Shown piece by piece: positions 26,159-34,283 of a DNA stretch of 64,000 nt (positions are counted from its first letter, which is position 1; the number at the start of each line of letters is the position of its first letter). Below the pieces are notes generated by a model that saw nothing but the letters and a program-made list of their open reading frames with translations, was not told the origin of the DNA and did no database searches. The translations under genes were made by a program, and so were the position numbers. Origin of the DNA: Streptomyces barringtoniae (GTDB lineage Bacteria > Actinomycetota > Actinomycetes > Streptomycetales > Streptomycetaceae); the NCBI RefSeq assembly GCF_020819595.1, contig NZ_JAJHNP010000014.1, positions 1-64,000 on the forward strand, given 5' to 3'.

Positions 26159-26599
26159 ATGTACCCGAACGATGGTTTCCGCGAACTCGGTCGTCACGAG
26201 TGCCTGCGCCTCCTGGCGACGGCTCCCGTCGGCCGCATCGTCTACACGCGCCAGGCGCTGCCCGCGGTCGTACCGGTCAACTTCGGCCTGGACGCCGACG
26301 GAGCGGTACTGCTGCGCACCTCGGCGGCCTCCGAGCCGGCCCGCGCAGTCGACGGCGCGGTCGTCGCGTTCGAGGCGGACGCGGCCGATGTGGAGACGAA
26401 CTCCGGCTGGAGCGTCGTCGTCACCGGCCGGGCCGAAATCGTCACGGATCCGGCCGAGGCGGCACGCCTGCAGCGGATCGGCCCGCTCTCCTGGGCTCCC
26501 TCGCCCGAGGAGGTCTTCGTGCGCATCGAGCCTGAACTGGTCACCGGGCGCGAACTCGTCGGGGGCCGCACGATGTACGGCCTTCACCTCTCCGCCTGA
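26159..26599 (+). CDS. Pyridoxamine 5'-phosphate oxidase-family flavin-binding protein
   Basis: This 146-aa protein has the actinobacterial PPOX/FMN-binding split-barrel pattern: RLLATAPVGRIVYTRQALPA, VVPVNFGLDADGAVLLRTSA, VVAFEADAADVETNSGWSVV, VTGRAEIVTD. Small proteins of this group bind FMN or F420 and act as reductases. Several homologues sit in dormancy regulons. A second, damaged member is at 30366-30739. It is divergent from the STAS gene. The ribosome site before this ATG is weak (GGGCGGGCTGACTC). Confidence 0.83.
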   Translation: MYPNDGFRELGRHECLRLLATAPVGRIVYTRQALPAVVPVNFGLDADGAVLLRTSAASEPARAVDGAVVAFEADAADVETNSGWSVVVTGRAEIVTDPAEAARLQRIGPLSWAPSPEEVFVRIEPELVTGRELVGGRTMYGLHLSA

Positions 26600-26624
26600 C
26601 CACTGCGCATCTGAGCCGTGACCT

Positions 26625-26646
26625 GGCCCGAAGGGCCCAACGGTCC
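26625..26646. promoter_or_regulatory. Overlapping DevR-box-like repeats before pflB
   Basis: Two overlapping 14-mers are present: GGCCCGAAGGGCCC (26625-26638) and GGGCCCAACGGTCC (26633-26646). They lie 129-150 bases before the pflB start, which is farther than at the other genes. Confidence 0.45.
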
Positions 26647-26774
26647 GGGGCCGGACGGCGCGGCGACGGGTTCCCGCCGGCCCTGCCCCGGGCAGGGGCA
26701 CGCGAGGAGCATCGTCAGCGGAGCCGCTCACGGAACCGTCCGTGTGCGGTGTCGCGAACGATGCGGAGGCAGTG

Positions 26775-29036
26775 ATGACCGTGGCAACCCGTCCGGACGT
26801 GGACGCACCCGCCGAGGCCTGGCGTGGATTCGCCGGCCGGCGCTGGCGCGAACGGATCGACGTACGCGACTTCATCCAGGCCAACTACACGCCGTACGAA
26901 GGCGGTTCCGAGTTCCTGACCGGTCCGACCGAGCGCACGCTCGCCGTCTGGCACAAGGTCAGCGCCCTGTTCCCCGAGGAGCGCCGCAAGGGCATCCTCG
27001 ACGTGGACACCGCCACCCCGTCGACGATCACCTCGCACGCTCCTGGCTACATCGACCGGGAGCGCGAGCTGATCGTCGGACTCCAGACCGACGCCCCGCT
27101 GAAGCGCGCGATCATGCCCAACGGCGGACTCCGGATGGTCGAGAACGGCCTGCGGGCCTACGGCTACGAGCCCGACCCCTTCGTCACCAAGGTCTTCGGT
27201 ACCTACCGCAAGACCCACAACGACGGTGTCTTCGACGCCTACACCCCCGAGATGCGAGCCGCCCGCAAGGCGGGCATCATCACCGGGCTCCCGGACGCCT
27301 ACGGCCGGGGCCGGATCATCGGCGATTACCGGCGCGTCGCTCTGTACGGCACCGACCGGCTGATCGAGGCCAAGCGCGCCGAGCGCGCCCTGCTGGACAG
27401 CCGGCCCTCCGCCCCGCACGTCATCCGTGACCGCGAGGAACTCGCGGAGCAGATTCGGGCGTTGCGCGAGCTGGCGCGGATGGCAGCCTCCTACGGCCGT
27501 GACGTCACCCGCCCCGCGTCCACCGCCCACGAGGCCGTGCAGTGGCTGTACCTCGGATTCCTGGCCGCGGTGAAGGAGCAGAACGGCGCCGCGATGTCGC
27601 TGGGGCGCACCTCGAGCTTCCTGGACGTCTACTTCCAGCGCGACCTGGACGAGGGGCGTATCGACGAGGCCCAGGCGCAGGAGCTGATCGACGACTTCGT
27701 CATCAAGCTGCGGATCGTACGCTTCCTGCGCACCCCCGAGTACGACCAACTGTTCTCCGGCGACCCGACCTGGGTGACGGAGTCGATCGGCGGCATCGGC
27801 ACCGACGGCCGCACACTCGTGACCCGCAGCTCCTTCCGCTTCCTGCAGACGCTGTACAACCTCGGGCCCGCGCCGGAGCCGAACCTCACGGTGCTGTGGT
27901 CGCCGCAGTTGCCCGAGGGCTTCAAACGGTTCTGCGCCCAGGTCTCGATCGACACCAGCTCCATCCAGTACGAGTCCGACGACCTGATGCGTCCGCGCAC
28001 CGGCGACGACACCGCCATCGCGTGCTGCGTGTCGGCGATGGCGGTGGGCAGGCAGATGCAGTTCTTCGGCGCACGCGTCAACCTCGCCAAGGCGCTGCTG
28101 TACGCGATCAATGGCGGCCGGGACGAGATGACCGGCGAGCAGGTCGCACCCGAGATGCCCGCCCTGACAGGGGAGTACCTGGGCTACGAGGAACTGACGG
28201 CGGCGTACGACCGGATGCTGGACTGGCTGGCGAAGACGTACGTCAACACGCTCAACGTCATCCACTACATGCACGACAAGTACGCCTACGAGCGCATCGA
28301 GATGGCTCTGCACAACCACCCCGTTCACCGCTACATGGCATGCGGCATCGCCGGGCTCTCCGTGGCCGCCGACAGCCTGTCCGCTGTCAAGTACGCCCGG
28401 GTGAAGGTGATCCGGGACGACACCGGTCTGGCCGTGGACTACCGGGTCGAAGGCGAGTACCCGGCGTACGGCAACAACGACGACCGCGCCGACGGCCTCG
28501 CGGTCGACCTGGTGGAGTCCTTCATGGCCAAGGTGCGCAAGCACCCCACCTACCGGGACGCCGAGCATACCCAGTCGGTTCTGACGATCACCTCCAACGT
28601 GGTCTACGGCAGGCACACCGGCAACACCCCCGACGGACGGCGCGCAGGACAGCCCTTCGCACCCGGCGCCAACCCGATGAACGGCCGGGACCGGCACGGG
28701 GTCGTCGCCTCGGCCCTGTCGGTGGCGAAACTGCCGTACGAGGAGGCCCGCGACGGGATCTCCCTGACCACGACCATCACGCCCGAGGGACTGGGCCACA
28801 ATCCCACGGAGCGTGCCGGAAACCTGGTCGGCATCCTCGACGGGTACATGACCTTCGGTGGTTTCCACATGAACGTCAACGTGCTGCACCGGGCGACGCT
28901 CGAGGACGCCATGGAACACCCCGAGAAGTACCCCGAGTTGACGATCCGGGTGTCCGGATACGCGGTCAACTTCGTCCGGCTCACGCGTGAGCAGCAGCTC
29001 GACGTGATCAGCCGCACCTTCCACGGGTCGCTGTGA
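26775..29036 (+). CDS. pflB: Pyruvate formate-lyase (formate C-acetyltransferase)
   Basis: This 753-aa glycyl-radical enzyme converts pyruvate and CoA to acetyl-CoA and formate without NADH. The ATG at 26775 follows GGAGG at 26765. The tandem catalytic cysteines are present as IACCVSAM (Cys417-Cys418), and the radical glycine as RVSGYAVNFV (Gly728), at nearly the same positions as in E. coli PflB (418/419 and 734). This separates it from diol dehydratases and other glycyl-radical relatives, which lack the Cys-Cys pair. The stop overlaps the start of its activase gene by four bases. The radical is destroyed by oxygen, so an intact copy in a Streptomyces implies use under anoxia. Box-like repeats lie upstream. 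Confidence 0.95.
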   Translation: MTVATRPDVDAPAEAWRGFAGRRWRERIDVRDFIQANYTPYEGGSEFLTGPTERTLAVWHKVSALFPEERRKGILDVDTATPSTITSHAPGYIDRERELIVGLQTDAPLKRAIMPNGGLRMVENGLRAYGYEPDPFVTKVFGTYRKTHNDGVFDAYTPEMRAARKAGIITGLPDAYGRGRIIGDYRRVALYGTDRLIEAKRAERALLDSRPSAPHVIRDREELAEQIRALRELARMAASYGRDVTRPASTAHEAVQWLYLGFLAAVKEQNGAAMSLGRTSSFLDVYFQRDLDEGRIDEAQAQELIDDFVIKLRIVRFLRTPEYDQLFSGDPTWVTESIGGIGTDGRTLVTRSSFRFLQTLYNLGPAPEPNLTVLWSPQLPEGFKRFCAQVSIDTSSIQYESDDLMRPRTGDDTAIACCVSAMAVGRQMQFFGARVNLAKALLYAINGGRDEMTGEQVAPEMPALTGEYLGYEELTAAYDRMLDWLAKTYVNTLNVIHYMHDKYAYERIEMALHNHPVHRYMACGIAGLSVAADSLSAVKYARVKVIRDDTGLAVDYRVEGEYPAYGNNDDRADGLAVDLVESFMAKVRKHPTYRDAEHTQSVLTITSNVVYGRHTGNTPDGRRAGQPFAPGANPMNGRDRHGVVASALSVAKLPYEEARDGISLTTTITPEGLGHNPTERAGNLVGILDGYMTFGGFHMNVNVLHRATLEDAMEHPEKYPELTIRVSGYAVNFVRLTREQQLDVISRTFHGSL

Positions 29037-29812
29037 ACACCGCGGCGACCTCAGCGTCCCGGCAGGCGGTCCCGGCAACGGGACCGCTCACGGGCCGGGT
29101 GCACTCCTGGGACCTGTCCACCGGCGTGGACGGTCCCGGGACCCGGTTCGTCCTGTTCGTCAGTGGCTGCCCGTTGCGCTGCCTGTACTGCGCCAATCCG
29201 GACACCTGGCACATGCGCGACGGCCGGGAGACCTCGGTCGGCAAGGTCATGGGGGAGATCGAGAAGTACCGGGGTTTCCTGACCACCGCCGGGGGAGGGG
29301 TGACCATCACCGGCGGGGAGCCGCTGCTCCAGCCGGCATTCACCGGCTCCCTCCTGCACCGCTGCAAGGAGGCCGGACTTCGCACGGCCCTGGACACCTC
29401 CGGCTTCCTCGGCACGCGTGCCTCCGACGAACTCATTGCCGACACAGACCTGGTGCTGCTGGACATCAAGTCGTTCGACGCCACCACCTACCGCAGGCTC
29501 ACCGGCGGCCCGCTGGCCCCCACGCTCAACTTCGCCACCCGCTTGGACCGGCTGGCCGTCCCCGTGTACATCCGTTACGTCCTCGTCCCAGGTTGGACGG
29601 ACGACCCGTCCGCCGTGGACGCTCTCGGCGCCTTCCTGGCCGGGCTGAGCAACGTCGACCGGGTGGACGTCCTGCCCTTCCACAAACTCGGCGCCCACAA
29701 GTACGACGCTCTGGGCATCGACTTCCCGCTACGTGACACGCCCGTGCCCGATCCGGAGCTGACGGAACGCGTGCGCGAGCAGTTCCGGGAGCACGGGCTG
29801 CGGGCGTTGTGA
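29033..29812 (+). CDS. pflA: Pyruvate formate-lyase activating enzyme
   Basis: This 259-aa radical SAM protein starts at GTG 29033 inside the pflB stop region (GTGA overlap), so the two are translationally coupled. The Cx3Cx2C cluster motif is CPLRCLYC (Cys46, Cys50, Cys53), followed by GGGVTITGGEPLLQPAFTGS, a SAM-binding GGE motif, and LLDIKSFDATTYRRLTGG. It uses a 4Fe-4S cluster and S-adenosylmethionine to make the glycyl radical on PflB. Length and motifs match PflA rather than the longer activases that carry extra ferredoxin domains. Confidence 0.95.
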   Translation: MNTAATSASRQAVPATGPLTGRVHSWDLSTGVDGPGTRFVLFVSGCPLRCLYCANPDTWHMRDGRETSVGKVMGEIEKYRGFLTTAGGGVTITGGEPLLQPAFTGSLLHRCKEAGLRTALDTSGFLGTRASDELIADTDLVLLDIKSFDATTYRRLTGGPLAPTLNFATRLDRLAVPVYIRYVLVPGWTDDPSAVDALGAFLAGLSNVDRVDVLPFHKLGAHKYDALGIDFPLRDTPVPDPELTERVREQFREHGLRAL

Positions 29813-29868
29813 GTAGGCCGATCTCCGGCGCACGTTCACCGACGCGTGGACCACTCGGCCTCCGCACA

Positions 29869-29882
29869 GGGACCTGAGGCCC
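29869..29882. promoter_or_regulatory. DevR-box-like repeat before a USP gene
   Basis: GGGACCTGAGGCCC lies 58 bases before the ATG at 29941, with the full GGGAC-N4-GGCCC form. Confidence 0.58.
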
Positions 29883-29940
29883 CTCCTGCCCCAAGTACAC
29901 GGCCTCGACACTGAATTCGTGACTTTGAAGGAGGCCGAGA

Positions 29941-30368
29941 TGCCCCGCACCATCACCGCAGGCCTGGACGGATCCTCGGAGAGCCTGACCGCCGCCGAAT
30001 GGGCAGCCAGGGAAGCCCTGCTCCGGGACCTCCCGCTGCACTTGGTCCACGCCCTTGGGCGGCAGCTCTACGCGCCCCTGGGCGGGGCATCCCAGCCGTC
30101 CCTGGGCCCGGACGAGCAGATTCGCTGGGCGGACCACATGCTTCGCGCGGCCGAAGCGACGATCGCGCGGCGCCACCCGGGCCTGCGGATCACCACCGAC
30201 CGTCTCACCGAAGAACCCGTCACCGCCTTGCTTGGCGCGGCTCGGACAGCCGACCTACTGGTGCTGGGCTCTCGAGGCCTGGGCGGTACAGCCGGATTCC
30301 TGGCCGGGTCCGTCGCCCAGGCGGTCGTGGCGGGCAGCCGGCGGCCTGTCGTCCTCGTGCGGGGCGGC
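29941..30368 (+). pseudogene. Universal stress protein, second domain deleted
   Basis: The ATG at 29941 follows GGAGG. The first USP domain is complete: RTITAGLDGSSESLTAAEWA and the ATP-binding loop VLGSRGLGGTAGFLAGSVAQ, ending RPVVLVRGGLRSE. The intact relatives in the window (41745, 54625) have two domains of about 300 aa. Here the sequence after about 30368 is the antisense of a PPOX gene, and the open frame runs through it to 30845. A deletion therefore removed the second USP domain together with the 3' end of the PPOX gene. A one-domain USP might still fold. Confidence 0.75.
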
Positions 30369-30739
30369 CTGCGTTCCGAGCAGTGCCTCGTAGCGGGCCA
30401 GCTCATGCGAGTCGGTCACCAGTTGGGCGTAGCCGGTGACCACGACGCTCCAGCCGAGGTGGTCTCGGGGTCTATGGAGTCGGCCTCGTATGCCACCACG
30501 ACGCCCTGGCCGTCGGCCTGCCCGGCGCGGGCGGTCAGTGCCGCGCCCTCATGGGTGCGGATGACGATGTCGCCGTTGTCAAGGACGTGGTTGACCGGGC
30601 GGACGGTCGGCAGTGCCTGGCGGGTGAAGACGATCCTGCCGAAGGAGACGCTGCCCAGCAGCCGCAGGGCTTCGTCGCTGTCGAGCTCTATGCTTCGGCG
30701 CGGCCCGGTCGGGACAGTCTGCGTGGTGTCAGTGGTCAT
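30369..30739 (-). pseudogene. PPOX-family flavin-binding protein, frameshifted and 3'-truncated
   Basis: MTTDTTQTVPTGPRRSIELD, then EALRLLGSVSFGRIVFTRQA and LPTVRPVNHVLDNGDIVIRT, match the intact PPOX relative at 26159. After ETTSA the frame is lost: the expected GWSVVVTGYAQLVTDSHELA and RYEALLG read in another frame after a single-base deletion near 30465. The gene then ends where the USP domain from the other strand begins. Both genes therefore lost their 3' ends in one deletion. The annotated frame stops at 30416. Confidence 0.75.
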
Positions 30740-30953
30740 GGAGTGGCTTCCGTGCGGTTTCGTTGCTCACAGCTGTGTGTCTTCGGCTGGCGTGACCAGG
30801 CGGATGCGTGATCTGTCAGGGTGGCGACGGGCGGTGCACCGGTAGGGCCTGTGTGACGTCCCTTCGAGGCCTGCGCGGCTGCCGGTCCGCGGCGCACCAG
30901 GTCGGGCGCCGCGGGCAGGCTCGATCCGGTCACTGGAGCGGCCTCGGGGCTCT

Positions 30954-33641
30954 TCACGCCAGGGCCGTTCGGCCCTTGTCCGTGTCCGGCCGCCCTGGTT
31001 CGTCGCCGTAGTAGGCCATGCGCATGATCTCCTGCATGTCGTCGAGCATCGGCATGCGTGGGTTGGCGGGCGCGCACTGGTCTTCGTACGCGTTCAAGGC
31101 CTGTCGGGGCAGGGCGTGGAGGAAGGCGCGCTCGCCGACGCCGAGGGCCTGGAAGGACGGCTCGATGCCCACGGCATCGCGTAGCCGCTCCACCGCGCGG
31201 GCCAGCGACTCCACGCCCTCCTGCGCGGTGGAGGCGGGCAGGCCGAGGGTACGGGCGATGTCCTGGAAGCGTTCGGGGGCGCGGTAGTGCTCGTACTTGG
31301 GCCAGCCCGTGGGCTTCGCCGGAACAGCCCCGTTGTAGCGGATGACGTACGGCAGCAGGACCGCGTTGGTGCGGCCGTGTGCGATGCGGAAGGTGGCGCC
31401 CAGGGTGTGCGACATGGCGTGGACGATGCCGAGGAACGCGTTGCCGAAGGCCATGCCCGCGATCGTGCCGGCGTTGTGCATCCTCTCCCGCGCGTCGGGT
31501 CGGGCCCTGCGGTCGTTCACCGCCGCTTCGATGTTGTCGAAGATCAGGCGGATCGCGTGCAGGGCCAGGCCGTCGGTGAAGTCGTTGGCGTAGACGGACA
31601 CGTACGCCTCGATGGCGTGGGTGAGGGCGTCGAAGCCGCTGTCGGCCGCCAGCGCCGGGGGCAGGTCCGCGGTGAGCAGTGGGTCGACGATGGCCACGCT
31701 CGGGGTCAGTGCGTAGTCGGCGAGCGGGTACTTCTTGCCGCTCGCGGGGTCGGAGATCACCGCGAAGGGGGTGACCTCCGCGCCGGTGCCGGACGTGGTG
31801 GGGACGCACACCAGGCGGGCCAGGGTACCGAGGACCGGGAAGCGGAAGGCTCGCTTGCGGATGTCGGAGAACTTCTGCCGCATGTCGGCGAAGTCGACGT
31901 CCGGGTGCTCGTACAGCAGCCACATCACCTTCGCCGCGTCCATCGCTGAGCCGCCGCCCAACGCGATGATCGTATCGGGGCCGAAGTCGCGCATGAGCTG
32001 GGCGCCGCGCTGCACGGAGTCGATGCTCGGCTCGGGCTCGACGCTGTCGATGATCTGGAGGGTGACCGGTTCGTGACGGCGTTGCAGGACGCGGCTGACG
32101 CGGTCGACGAAGCCGAGGCGGGTCATGGTGGCGTCGGTGACGACCGTGACGCGGTGGACGTCCGGCATGGAGGACAGGTAGCGCAGGGACTGCGGCTCGA
32201 AGTAGATCTTCGGCGGCACCTTGAACCACTGCAGGTTGTTGCGGCGCGCGCTGACCCGCTTGATGTTCAGCAGCTGGACTGCGGAGACGTTGTTGGAGAC
32301 CGAGGTGTGGCCCCACGAGCCACAGCCCAGGGTGAGCGACGGCAGTAGGCTGTTGTAGATGCCGCCGATGGCTCCCTGCGAGGAGGGGGCGTTGACGATG
32401 ATCCGTACGGTCTTCATGCGCCGGCCGTATGCCTCCGCCAGCGCCTGGTCCTCGGTGTGGATGACCGCGGTGTGGCCCTGGCCGTGGAAGGCGACCATGT
32501 CGGCGGCGAGGTCGAAGCCCTGCTGCTCGGAGCCGGCGCGCAGCACGGCCAGCACCGGGCAGAGCTTCTCACGGGTCAGCGGCTCGTCCGGGCCCACACG
32601 TTCGGCCCGGACCAGGATCAGTGAGGTGTCGCCCGGGACGGTGAAGCCTGCCTGCTCGGCGATCCACGCAGGGCTCTGGCCGACGGCCCTGGCGTTGACC
32701 TTGGGCTCGCAGCCCGCGTTGGTGCGGCCGGTCGGGAACAGGAAGGCTTCCAGCTTCGCCTTCTCCTCGGCGCTCGCCAGGTGGGCGTGCAGGGTGTGGA
32801 ATTCGGCCAGTGCCGCGTCGTAGACCTCGTCGTCCAGGATGACGGCCTGCTCGGAGGCACAGATCATGCCGTTGTCGAAGGACTTGGAGAGCACCAGGTC
32901 GTTGACGGCCCGCCGCAGCTTCGCGCTCTTGTGCACGTATGCGGGAACGTTGCCCGCACCGACTCCAAGGGCGGGCTTGCCAGCCGAGTAGGCGGCCCTG
33001 ACCATGGCGTTGCCGCCGGTGGCGAGGATCAGCGAGACGCCGGGGTGGCGCATCAGTATGCCGGTCGCCTCGACCGACGGGGTCTCGATCCACTGCACGC
33101 AGTGCTCCGGCGCGCCGGCGGCGACGGCCGCGTCCCGTACGATCCGGGCCGCCGCCGTGCTGCACCGCTGGGCCGAGGGGTGGAAGGCGAACACGATCGG
33201 GTTGCGCGTCTTCAGCGCCATCAGGGCCTTGAAGACGGTGGTGGAGGTCGGGTTGGTGACCGGCGTGATCGCGCAGACCACGCCGACCGGCTCGGCCACC
33301 TCGATCATGTCCTCGATGTCGTCGCGGGCGATGACGCCGACGGTCTTCATCGGGCCCATGCTGTGCGTGACGTGCTCGCACGCGAACATGTTCTTCGCGG
33401 CCTTGTCCTCGAAGACCCCACGCCCGGTCTCATCCACGGCGAGGCGGGCCAGCGCGGTGTGCTGGTCCAGGGCGGCGACCGATGCCTTCTTGACGATGTG
33501 GTCGACCTCCTCCTGGGTGAGGGCGTCGTAGTCGGCGAGCGCCTTGAGTCCGTTCGTGACCAGCTGGTCCACGGCGATGGTGATGTCGGACGGCGCGTCG
33601 GCAGCTGCCATTGCCTGGATGCCGGCCTCATGACGGGTCAT
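30954..33641 (-). CDS. adhE: Bifunctional acetaldehyde-CoA/alcohol dehydrogenase
   Basis: This 895-aa protein starts MTRHEAGIQAMAAADAPSD, with GGAGG upstream. The N-terminal half is a CoA-acylating aldehyde dehydrogenase with the catalytic Cys in FDNGMICASEQAVIL (near Cys261). The C-terminal half, from about residue 480, is an iron-dependent alcohol dehydrogenase with ALGGGSAMDAAKVMW, FDALTHAIEAYVSVYANDF and IVHAMSHTLGATFRIAHGRT carrying the iron-binding His residues. It turns acetyl-CoA into ethanol in two NADH-dependent steps, recycling NAD+ during fermentation. It complements the pflBA pair. It is divergent from the arginine deiminase operon, with box-like repeats between. Confidence 0.95.
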   Translation of the reverse strand: MTRHEAGIQAMAAADAPSDITIAVDQLVTNGLKALADYDALTQEEVDHIVKKASVAALDQHTALARLAVDETGRGVFEDKAAKNMFACEHVTHSMGPMKTVGVIARDDIEDMIEVAEPVGVVCAITPVTNPTSTTVFKALMALKTRNPIVFAFHPSAQRCSTAAARIVRDAAVAAGAPEHCVQWIETPSVEATGILMRHPGVSLILATGGNAMVRAAYSAGKPALGVGAGNVPAYVHKSAKLRRAVNDLVLSKSFDNGMICASEQAVILDDEVYDAALAEFHTLHAHLASAEEKAKLEAFLFPTGRTNAGCEPKVNARAVGQSPAWIAEQAGFTVPGDTSLILVRAERVGPDEPLTREKLCPVLAVLRAGSEQQGFDLAADMVAFHGQGHTAVIHTEDQALAEAYGRRMKTVRIIVNAPSSQGAIGGIYNSLLPSLTLGCGSWGHTSVSNNVSAVQLLNIKRVSARRNNLQWFKVPPKIYFEPQSLRYLSSMPDVHRVTVVTDATMTRLGFVDRVSRVLQRRHEPVTLQIIDSVEPEPSIDSVQRGAQLMRDFGPDTIIALGGGSAMDAAKVMWLLYEHPDVDFADMRQKFSDIRKRAFRFPVLGTLARLVCVPTTSGTGAEVTPFAVISDPASGKKYPLADYALTPSVAIVDPLLTADLPPALAADSGFDALTHAIEAYVSVYANDFTDGLALHAIRLIFDNIEAAVNDRRARPDARERMHNAGTIAGMAFGNAFLGIVHAMSHTLGATFRIAHGRTNAVLLPYVIRYNGAVPAKPTGWPKYEHYRAPERFQDIARTLGLPASTAQEGVESLARAVERLRDAVGIEPSFQALGVGERAFLHALPRQALNAYEDQCAPANPRMPMLDDMQEIMRMAYYGDEPGRPDTDKGRTALA

Positions 33642-33765
33642 TGGGGAGCGCCTCCGTTGACGAGAGCCGTCGGCGGCGGCCGACGGTGGGCGGACGGGAG
33701 CGGCACCGCGGGGGATCGGTGTCGCTCACGCCTCCACTCTCGTTCTGCCTGATCCCGACACCCAG

Positions 33766-33779
33766 GTGCCGATGGTCCC
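33766..33779. promoter_or_regulatory. DevR-box-like repeat before adhE
   Basis: On the minus strand this reads GGGACCATCGGCAC, one mismatch from the GGGAC-N4-GGCCC form and identical in its first 12 bases to the site before the nitroreductase. It is about 125 bases before the adhE start. Confidence 0.55.
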
Positions 33780-34110
33780 TTCTGAGGGCTGACCGGCACT
33801 GGTCCGGCGAGGCCCGGCGACCCGTCCGGGCAGCTCCCTCGCCGAGGCGCAGGAACCACACGTACGCGAAGGAGGGCGACCGCGCTGCGAGGGTGGAGTG
33901 GCCGTCCAGCGGGCCGCCTCCTTGCGGTGCAGGACACGATTCGCGTGGCTGCGCAGCCGGTCCTGAAGCCGGTCCGCCAGTTCGTGTCCCGTGGCTTCCT
34001 GGGCATTCATGCCGGGCCGGCCGAGGACCGCCTCGACTTCTCCCGGAGTAAGCGACGGCTGCCTCGTCCACATTGCCTTCCACGCGCACCTCCACCGGTC
34101 CTGGCCCAGG

Positions 34111-34124
34111 GGGTCCTGTGGCCA
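34111..34124. promoter_or_regulatory. DevR-box-like repeat, arc operon distal site
   Basis: GGGTCCTGTGGCCA is a weaker match to the family, 160 bases before the permease start. Confidence 0.35.
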
Positions 34125-34170
34125 GGAGCACCGGAAGCGGACGAATTGGGCTGTCCAGGCCCACGGCAGC

Positions 34171-34184
34171 GGGACCATCGGGGT
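34171..34184. promoter_or_regulatory. DevR-box-like repeat, arc operon proximal site
   Basis: GGGACCATCGGGGT has the same first 11 bases as the nitroreductase and adhE sites, with an altered second half. It lies 100 bases before the permease ATG. Confidence 0.45.
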
Positions 34185-34283
34185 CGGGCGCGGGCCGTGT
34201 GGCCGCTGACTGTGCGCGGCTGACGGGCAGAAAGATCAGTCGCGGATCGACTCACCCACACTGATCTGTAAGGAGCCTCAGCC

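Larger units (their letters stand above)
33642..34283. other. 642-base divergent promoter region between adhE and the arc operon
   Basis: This region carries three box-like repeats. A minus-strand open frame (33726-34178, containing GEVEAVLGRPGMNAQEATGH and ELADRLQDRLRSHANRVLHR) could encode a small protein of unknown family. Its start and coding character are uncertain, and the neighbouring minus frames are equally open, so I do not call it a gene. Confidence 0.45.

Noticed and set aside
26715..29078. A 787-codon open frame opposite pflBA
   Set aside because: It mirrors pflB almost exactly; the plus strand has complete active-site motifs and the minus frame has none.
33726..34178. A possible 150-aa protein between adhE and the arc operon
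   Set aside because: All three minus frames are open here, no domain or convincing ribosome site is visible, and the region carries regulator-like repeats, so I kept it as promoter DNA.
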